The position numbers and the translations under genes were made by a program. The notes below the pieces were generated by a model. It was not told the DNA's origin and searched no databases. It saw nothing but the letters and a program-made list of their open reading frames with translations. Positions 59,055-64,000 of a stretch of DNA of 64,000 nt are shown piece after piece; positions within the stretch are counted from its first letter, which is position 1, and each line of letters begins with the position of its first letter. Source of the stretch: Granulicella sp. L60 (lineage in GTDB: Bacteria > Acidobacteriota > Terriglobia > Terriglobales > Acidobacteriaceae); the NCBI RefSeq assembly GCF_009765825.1, contig NZ_LMUR01000022.1, forward strand, positions 98,087 to 162,086, written 5' to 3'.

Positions 59055-61766
59055 ATGGCACAGACTCCGTATCCACAGACCGACCGTGCGCTGATGCGAT
59101 TGATCGAGCGCTCGCCCGGGCATCGAGCCGGGTATAAACAACTGATTCGCGAGCTGGGGTTGGGCGGAGGGCGCGAGCGGCGATTGCTGCTGGAGCAGCT
59201 GGCGCGCATCACGGCTCGCGGAGAGCTGGTGAAGACGGATGTTGAGCAGTGGAGTTTGCCTGAGGCGACCCCTGAGAAGACGAAGCGGGTGAAGCGCGGC
59301 GATGTGGAGATGCCGGTGGAGCATCGGGCTACGCGTGACCATCTGGTGGCGGGGCGGCTGGATCTGCACAGGGATGGGTATGGATTTGTGCGGCCGAATG
59401 GGAGTGTGGATCGGGCAGACGATCTTTTTATTCCACCGAATGAGTTGAACGGCGCGATGCAGGGCGATGAGGTGCTGGTGGATGAGGCTCCGCCGGGACG
59501 GGATGGGCGGCGGTCGGGGCGCGTGGCGCGGGTGCTGAATCGGCGGAACCCGACGGTGGTGGGGATCTTTCACTATGCGCGGGGGCATCGGCGGAGCGCG
59601 TGGGAGAGTGCGCCTGTGATCGATGGGAACTATGTGACGCCGCTGGATGAGCGGATGACGCAGCCGATTCTGATTCCGGAGGGTGCGGAGGCGGCGTCGG
59701 TGACGAGGGCGACGCCGCATCGCGTACTGGGGGAGGAGGCGCAGGCTTCGCAGGTGCATTGGTCAGAGGAGCTGGATCCGCATCGTCCGCTGGAAGGGCT
59801 GGCGGTGGATGTGGAGATTACGGATTTTCCGACGGTGGGGCGGGCTGCACGGGGGCGCGTGATCGAGGTGTTAGGGCCGCCGGATGCGTTTGGCGTGGAT
59901 GTGGAGATTATTATTCGCAAGCATCATCTGCCGCATGTGTTTCCGGCGAATGTGCTGGCGGATGCTACGGCGAGTGCGGCGCAGACGGTGGAGACTCTGG
60001 ATGCGAAGGAGACTGGACAGCGTAGGGACTTTCGCGGGCTGAAGATTGTGACGATTGACGGAGAGACGGCGCGGGACTTCGATGATGCGGTGTTGGTGAC
60101 GCCACTGGTGAATGGGAACTGGGAGTTGCAGGTTCATATCGCGGATGTGAGCCACTATGTGAGGCCGGGGACGGCGCTGGATCTGGAGGCGCGGCTGCGC
60201 GGGACTTCAGTTTATTTTCCGGATCGGGCGATTCCTATGCTGCCGCCGCAGCTTTCGAGTGGGATGTGCAGCTTGCGGCCAGATGAGGATCGGCTGGTGC
60301 TGAGTTGTTTGATGGAGATTGACGGGCGCGGCGAGGTGCTGGGGTACGAGGTGTGTGAGGGGATTATCCGCAGTGCGAAGCGGATGACGTATACGCAGAT
60401 TCAAGGTGTGCTGGATGGGAATGCAGAGACGCGCGCGGAGTTTGCGGAGCTGGTGCCGGAGTTTGAACGGATGTATGAGCTTGCGCTGAAGTTGAATGCG
60501 AAGCGGCATCGGCGGGGCTCGATTGATTTTGATCTGCCGGAGCCGGTGATTCAGTTCGATCCGGATGGAAATATGGAGGCGATCGTAAAGTCGCAGCGAG
60601 GCTGGTCGCATCGGCTGATTGAAGAGTTTATGCTGTCGGCGAATGAGTGCGTGGCGACGTGGATTGAAGCGCAGGGTGTGGCGAGTGTGTATCGGATTCA
60701 CGAGACTCCCGATCCGAAGCGGATTGTGGACTTTGAGGAGACGGCGAGCCAGTTTGGATACTCGCTGGGGTTCAGTAGTTTGCCGGTGAAGCGGATTCAG
60801 ACGAAGGGCGATCGGCGCGATGCGTGGGGGACGAACCGGACGGCGAAGACGCATGAGGTGGCGGAGGCGATTCCGGTGACGCCGCAGATGTACCAGAAGC
60901 TGACGGCGAAGATTGCGGGGAAGGCGGAGGAGAGGATTCTTTCGTACCTGATGCTGCGGTCGTTGAAGCAGGCGCGGTATAGCGAGAAGAATGTAGGGCA
61001 CTTTGCGTTGGCGAGTCCGAGCTATACGCACTTTACTTCGCCGATTCGGCGATATCCGGATTTGATTGTGCATCGGCTGCTGCGGGAGCTGATTCAGAGT
61101 GGTGCGGATGCGCGTGGTGCGGCGATCTTGTCGGATGGGCCGCAGCCGTGGGGAGAGAAGGCGTCGGTGAAGGGGCGTTCGGAGAGGGTGGAGAGGCCGG
61201 CGTTGGAGGGGCCGATTCCGGAGGAGGAGCTGGGTGCGATTGCGGCGGAGTCGAGCCATGCAGAGCGGCGGGCGGACGATGCAGAACGTGAGTTGATGGA
61301 GTGGAAGAAGATCAAGTTTATGCAGGACCGTGTAGGGGAGGACTTCAACGCGATTATTCTCTCTTGCACGAAGTATGGATTTTTTGTGGAGCTGAATGAC
61401 TTGTTTATTGAAGGCCTGGTGCCGCTGACTTCGTTGCAGGATGATCGCTATATGTTTCGCGATACGGACCGGCAGATTGTGGGGACGCGGAATGGGCGAG
61501 TATTCAGGATGGGGCAGCGGGTGCATGTTTTGCTGGACCGGATCGATAGGCAACAGCGGCGGTTACAATTTTCGTTGCTGCCGGGTGAGGAGGATGTCGA
61601 GGTTGCGCCGCTGTCGCTGCGGAGGTCGAAGCCTTTTGCTGCGGGGGCGACGGCTGGTGGGGGTGGGGAGCGGACGCATTCGAGTCCGAACCGGTCGGGG
61701 AAGAAGGGGAAGACGAAGTCCAAGGCGCGGGAGCGGAATAAGAAGGCCAAGGGGAAGCGGAAGTAG
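59055..61766 (+). CDS. rnr: Ribonuclease R
   Basis: 903-aa processive 3'-5' exoribonuclease. Order: N-terminal helix-turn-helix (LMRLIERSPGHRAGYKQLIR), cold-shock domains with LHRDGYGFVRPNGS and DDLFIPPNE, RNB catalytic domain with the acidic site TIDGETARDFDDAVLV, and a C-terminal S1 domain (FNAIILSCTKYGFFVELNDL). A Lys/Arg-rich tail follows. It is longer than E. coli RNase R (813 aa), mainly through an insert of about 75 residues before the S1 domain rich in Glu and Ala. The open frame runs upstream through the palindrome to 58827, but family similarity begins at 59055. Confidence 0.95.
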   Translation: MAQTPYPQTDRALMRLIERSPGHRAGYKQLIRELGLGGGRERRLLLEQLARITARGELVKTDVEQWSLPEATPEKTKRVKRGDVEMPVEHRATRDHLVAGRLDLHRDGYGFVRPNGSVDRADDLFIPPNELNGAMQGDEVLVDEAPPGRDGRRSGRVARVLNRRNPTVVGIFHYARGHRRSAWESAPVIDGNYVTPLDERMTQPILIPEGAEAASVTRATPHRVLGEEAQASQVHWSEELDPHRPLEGLAVDVEITDFPTVGRAARGRVIEVLGPPDAFGVDVEIIIRKHHLPHVFPANVLADATASAAQTVETLDAKETGQRRDFRGLKIVTIDGETARDFDDAVLVTPLVNGNWELQVHIADVSHYVRPGTALDLEARLRGTSVYFPDRAIPMLPPQLSSGMCSLRPDEDRLVLSCLMEIDGRGEVLGYEVCEGIIRSAKRMTYTQIQGVLDGNAETRAEFAELVPEFERMYELALKLNAKRHRRGSIDFDLPEPVIQFDPDGNMEAIVKSQRGWSHRLIEEFMLSANECVATWIEAQGVASVYRIHETPDPKRIVDFEETASQFGYSLGFSSLPVKRIQTKGDRRDAWGTNRTAKTHEVAEAIPVTPQMYQKLTAKIAGKAEERILSYLMLRSLKQARYSEKNVGHFALASPSYTHFTSPIRRYPDLIVHRLLRELIQSGADARGAAILSDGPQPWGEKASVKGRSERVERPALEGPIPEEELGAIAAESSHAERRADDAERELMEWKKIKFMQDRVGEDFNAIILSCTKYGFFVELNDLFIEGLVPLTSLQDDRYMFRDTDRQIVGTRNGRVFRMGQRVHVLLDRIDRQQRRLQFSLLPGEEDVEVAPLSLRRSKPFAAGATAGGGGERTHSSPNRSGKKGKTKSKARERNKKAKGKRK

Positions 61767-61949
61767 TTATGTGGCAGTCGCTTCGGTGCTGCTTGGAGTT
61801 AGCGTGGCGATTGAGAACTCGTTGCGGACCGTTGTGGATGCGAGGGTTGCGGCGGCGATGTCTTAGGCAAATATCATGGCGATGCCTCCGTGGTGCGCAT
61901 TTGTCGGTACGGCATCGTAAAATAGAAGTTCCAAAGGAGCTAAAAGAGA

Positions 61950-62222
61950 ATGGCACATATGGTTTTCGATACGAGATTGAAGGCGGAGATGGAAGGGCTG
62001 GACGAGCCTCCGTTTGATTCGGACTTTGGGCAGAAGATTTTTAAGAACGTCTCGAAGAAGTCGTGGGGCGAGTGGGTAGAGCGGCAAAAGATGCTGTTGA
62101 ATGAGTATCGTCTGCAGCCGTGGACGCGTGAGGCGCAGGAGTTTCTGGTGGAGCAGATGAACGCGTTCTTCTTTGGCGAGGGTGGAGAGTTGCCGAAGGA
62201 GTATGTCGCGCCGAGCCACTAG
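61950..62222 (+). CDS. YggX-like Fe(II) trafficking / oxidative damage protection protein
   Basis: 90 aa. The core FGQKIFKNVSKKSWGEWVER then QKMLLNEYRL matches YggX, which helps to protect iron-sulfur clusters and handles ferrous iron. In place of the conserved N-terminal cysteine (Cys7 in E. coli) it has Asp7 in MVFDTRL, so the proposed cysteine chemistry is lost. AGGAG and AAAGAGA lie upstream of the ATG. Role therefore uncertain. Confidence 0.82.
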   Translation: MAHMVFDTRLKAEMEGLDEPPFDSDFGQKIFKNVSKKSWGEWVERQKMLLNEYRLQPWTREAQEFLVEQMNAFFFGEGGELPKEYVAPSH

Positions 62223-62322
62223 GGATTGCGTGCGTTTCACCGGAGGGTGGGACGTTCGTGTACACTTAGGACTGCAATATACCCCGCCGTCTCCCGCCCT
62301 GGGATGACGAGCAAACCATAGT

Positions 62323-62399
62323 CGGGACGTGGCTCAGCCTGGTAGAGCGCACCCTTGGGGTGGGTGAGGTCGCTAGTTCGAATCTAGTCGTCCCGACCA
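62323..62399 (+). tRNA. tRNA-Pro, anticodon GGG
   Basis: 77 nt with all arms: acceptor CGGGACG/CGTCCCG, D arm GCTC/GAGC, anticodon stem CACCC/GGGTG with loop TTGGGGT (anticodon GGG), and T arm GCTAG/CTAGT with loop TTCGAAT. The CCA end is encoded. Confidence 0.97.
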
Positions 62400-62514
62400 T
62401 TATTTCAATCGGTTAGCATCTAAAAGTGGGTCCACTAAGGCCAATAGCGATTTGCCTCATTTCTATGCCTTGATCCACATCGATGCTATAAGACCAACGA
62501 CCCTCCGACCATGG

Positions 62515-63354
62515 TCAAGCTTTATCGGGCACGGGCGCATCACCTAGCGTGGTTCGTCTCGGATGTTGTTCGCTGATGCCGCCCACAGCAGACTCCGCGC
62601 CAAATAGCGACTCGACGGCTGAAAGCAGACGCGTCAGCACCCGATACACAAGCGACGATGAGAAGCCGCCCATCAGGGCTAAGAGCGGCTGATTGAGCGA
62701 AGACGTCATCAGATCCGCGTGATTTTTCTGCAAGTAGTGGAAGAACAGTTTTGACAGCAACAGCCCAGAGATTACTCCCAGCACAAGCTGCACCCAATAA
62801 CTGCTCACGTACCTCGGGTCGTAGGTACCTCCCGATACATACCGGTTCAACTTGAACAATGCTGCAAACGAGCTTCCCACCGCACTGGACGCGATAAGAA
62901 AGATCTCCGACAGCAACAATGTGAGCCCGGAGCCCTCGATCAAATCCTGCTGCATTACCTTCTGATCAATCTTGGGCGAAAGCGAGCAAAGGAGCAGCAC
63001 GGCGGTTGATAGGCAGGCCACGAAAAGCATGTGACGCATGATCGAAACCGGGACCAGATGCGACAATCGCGGATGCCGCTTCTCTTCGCGATACAGCTCC
63101 AATACCGCACGCGGGGTGGAGGGATAGATAGATCGCGAAAGCGTCGCGTGGTATTGTGCGAGCCGCTCCACGTTGACTTCATGTGTCTCATACGCGAGCA
63201 GCACGCCGGTGGGCAGTTGCAGGCCCGCTCCCATGGCATAGAGTGCCATGGCCTGCACTTCCTCCGTCACGCGCCGACGCAACTCCGACCCTTGGCTGAT
63301 CGAGGCCGCCGGGTCAACAATTTGTGCCTGTGGCCTCAAAATCGCTATCCGCAT
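62515..63354 (-). CDS. Membrane protein of unknown function
   Basis: 279 aa. A soluble N-terminal half (about 1-105) is followed by four predicted helices (MLFVACLSTAVLLLCSLSP, LTLLLSEIFLIASSAVGSSF, YWVQLVLGVISGLLLSKLFF, NQPLLALMGGFSSSLVYRVL). The last helix leads into LLSAVESLFG. No enzyme motif is visible. It starts right after the stop of the secreted protein upstream, so the two are coupled. Start ATG 63354, or GTG 63360. Confidence 0.65.
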   Translation of the reverse strand: MRIAILRPQAQIVDPAASISQGSELRRRVTEEVQAMALYAMGAGLQLPTGVLLAYETHEVNVERLAQYHATLSRSIYPSTPRAVLELYREEKRHPRLSHLVPVSIMRHMLFVACLSTAVLLLCSLSPKIDQKVMQQDLIEGSGLTLLLSEIFLIASSAVGSSFAALFKLNRYVSGGTYDPRYVSSYWVQLVLGVISGLLLSKLFFHYLQKNHADLMTSSLNQPLLALMGGFSSSLVYRVLTRLLSAVESLFGAESAVGGISEQHPRRTTLGDAPVPDKA

Positions 63355-63360
63355 GCACAC

Positions 63361-63801
63361 TCACTCTGCCGGCTGGAACTTGAAGCACCCCTGCATGACG
63401 GAGACCGGTACGTGCTGGACCACACAACGCAGTGGCTTGTCTTGCTCGGGAACAGACCACACCCGGTATTGATTCTCGATAAGGCACGCGCTGTCGGCAA
63501 CAGAAGCACCATGCTCAAAGCCAGGCTGGCCCGCTATCAGCTCCTTCATCCCTTTTAGAGGGAGTGGATAGTGGATCCACAGGGAGCACAGTACATCGAC
63601 CACTAGCAAGTTACCCTGCGCGTCCCTTTTCTCAGCGCTGTAATTCGACTCTTGTGTCGCGTCACCTCTGCGCACCAGAGCCGTATACTTAGGCACAGGT
63701 GTGGCTTTTAGCCTGTGCTGCGCTCGCGAACTGACTCCGGCTTCCGCCATGAGGATCAGTGCGCTCGACGCCAACACTATCCTTTTCCAGCTAGCTCTCA
63801 T
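63361..63801 (-). CDS. Secreted protein of unknown function
   Basis: 146 aa with a signal peptide (RIVLASSALILMAEAGVSSR). The mature part has four cysteines (DVLCSLW, ADSACLI, LRCVV, QGCFKF) that could form two disulfides. AGGAGAG lies before the ATG. It ends immediately before the membrane-protein gene. Function unknown. Confidence 0.6.
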   Translation of the reverse strand: MRASWKRIVLASSALILMAEAGVSSRAQHRLKATPVPKYTALVRRGDATQESNYSAEKRDAQGNLLVVDVLCSLWIHYPLPLKGMKELIAGQPGFEHGASVADSACLIENQYRVWSVPEQDKPLRCVVQHVPVSVMQGCFKFQPAE

Positions 63802-63851
63802 TTCTTCTCTCCTTTACAAGGTGGATGATCGTATCGATCCTACGGTGCGCT

Positions 63852-64000
63852 TCAGGCGAGCCCTGAGTTGAACAACTTCGCTTCGCGCTCGCGGCGCGCC
63901 TGCAGTCCAGGCAAAGCCGGCCACAAGCGCTTCATGCTCAGAAATGCCGGCGCAACATCGTTCAGCCGGCCCTCGCGAATGGCCTCGCGGATATCCCGCA
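63852..64000 (-). CDS. C-terminal part of an unidentified protein (partial)
   Basis: The minus-strand frame ending at 63852 gives, from the window edge, RDIREAIREGRLNDVAPAFL, SMKRLWPALPGLQARRERE and AKLFNSGLA. It is helical and basic. The 5' part lies beyond 64000, so the family cannot be named. About 50 bp separate it from the secreted-protein gene. Confidence 0.5.
   Translation of the reverse strand, partial: RDIREAIREGRLNDVAPAFLSMKRLWPALPGLQARREREAKLFNSGLA

Noticed and set aside
60207..61553. 448-codon minus-strand frame
   Set aside because: Antisense to RNase R, composed mostly of Arg, His, Leu, Pro and Gln; no domain.
61771..61866. Possible 31-aa peptide after RNase R (GTG start, hydrophobic)
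   Set aside because: Codon use is gene-like and it starts 4 nt after the RNase R stop, but it is very short and the open frame extends upstream over RNase R. Not enough support; could be a remnant or a leader peptide.

Overview
The window is a high-GC bacterial chromosome segment made almost entirely of core and housekeeping genes. Gene content and style point to Acidobacteriota, probably class Terriglobia, family Acidobacteriaceae (Granulicella / Edaphobacter / Terriglobus type). The grounds are a SecDF block followed by TonB-ExbB-ExbD-ExbD, a BBP2-like porin, many secreted proteins of unknown function, an ATP-dependent DNA ligase and characteristic intergenic repeats. This placement rests on recognition, not on a database search.

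Layout. 1-5.7 kb: tail of yajC, secD, secF, then a TonB/ExbB/ExbD/ExbD energy-transduction block. 5.9-11.9 kb: a MacB/LolCDE-type ABC permease and ATPase, a TPR lipoprotein, a split biotin carboxylase and biotin carrier pair, and a Yip1-type membrane protein. 12-15.1 kb (minus): acpP-fabF behind a clear -35/-10 promoter, and rmuC. 15.3-19.7 kb (plus): an FAD-dependent amine-oxidase-like protein, a small membrane-anchored protein, and a cytochrome b plus Tat-exported molybdopterin oxidoreductase pair. 19.7-25.5 kb (minus): clpB, a secreted VOC protein, a secreted unknown, prmC and an NTF2-like protein. 25.6-33.8 kb: DUF1275 membrane protein, beta-propeller lipoprotein, ATP-dependent DNA ligase (minus), prfA, an Asp/Glu-rich protein, a YukJ-like protein and folP (minus). 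33.9-40.7 kb: dacB, a cytochrome c lipoprotein, lipA, a small Cys/His protein, an aldo/keto reductase and an outer-membrane porin. 41-51.6 kb: DHA2 drug exporter, PaiB-like flavoprotein, M1 peptidase, CT398-type zinc-ribbon protein, 5'-nucleotidase-like HAD, a polytopic membrane protein, a YcbB-type L,D-transpeptidase, and YdeI and YjbR family proteins. 51.6-52.2 kb: a gene-free, repeat-rich interval. 52.2-62.2 kb: small basic protein, DUF2256/DUF3253 protein, a secreted protein, a radical SAM cassette, class II aldolase, tyrS, RNase R and a YggX-like protein. 62.3-64 kb: tRNA-Pro(GGG) followed by minus-strand membrane and secreted proteins of unknown function and the end of another gene.

Functional links visible here: PrmC methylates the GGQ of release factor 1 (prfA), and both genes are present but apart. 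SecDF and TonB/ExbBD both use the proton gradient to drive envelope traffic. AcpP and FabF act in fatty-acid elongation. DacB and the L,D-transpeptidase remodel peptidoglycan. The cytochrome b and Mo-oxidoreductase form one membrane redox unit.

No CRISPR array, transposase, integrase or prophage was seen. The most notable non-gene signals are: (i) a nested 195-bp palindrome with 56-bp arms before RNase R, with related single-arm copies elsewhere in the window; (ii) two copies of a second dispersed repeat; (iii) a strong G-quadruplex-capable tract next to an AT-rich 29-bp-period repeat; and (iv) a recurrent TAnnnT box 5-9 nt before start codons that lack a Shine-Dalgarno sequence, suggesting leaderless mRNAs. 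I did not find a convincing new multi-gene defence or biosynthetic system. The best candidates for unexplained biology are the radical SAM cassette (54.2-56.4 kb), the pair beside tRNA-Pro (62.5-63.8 kb) and the nested palindrome.
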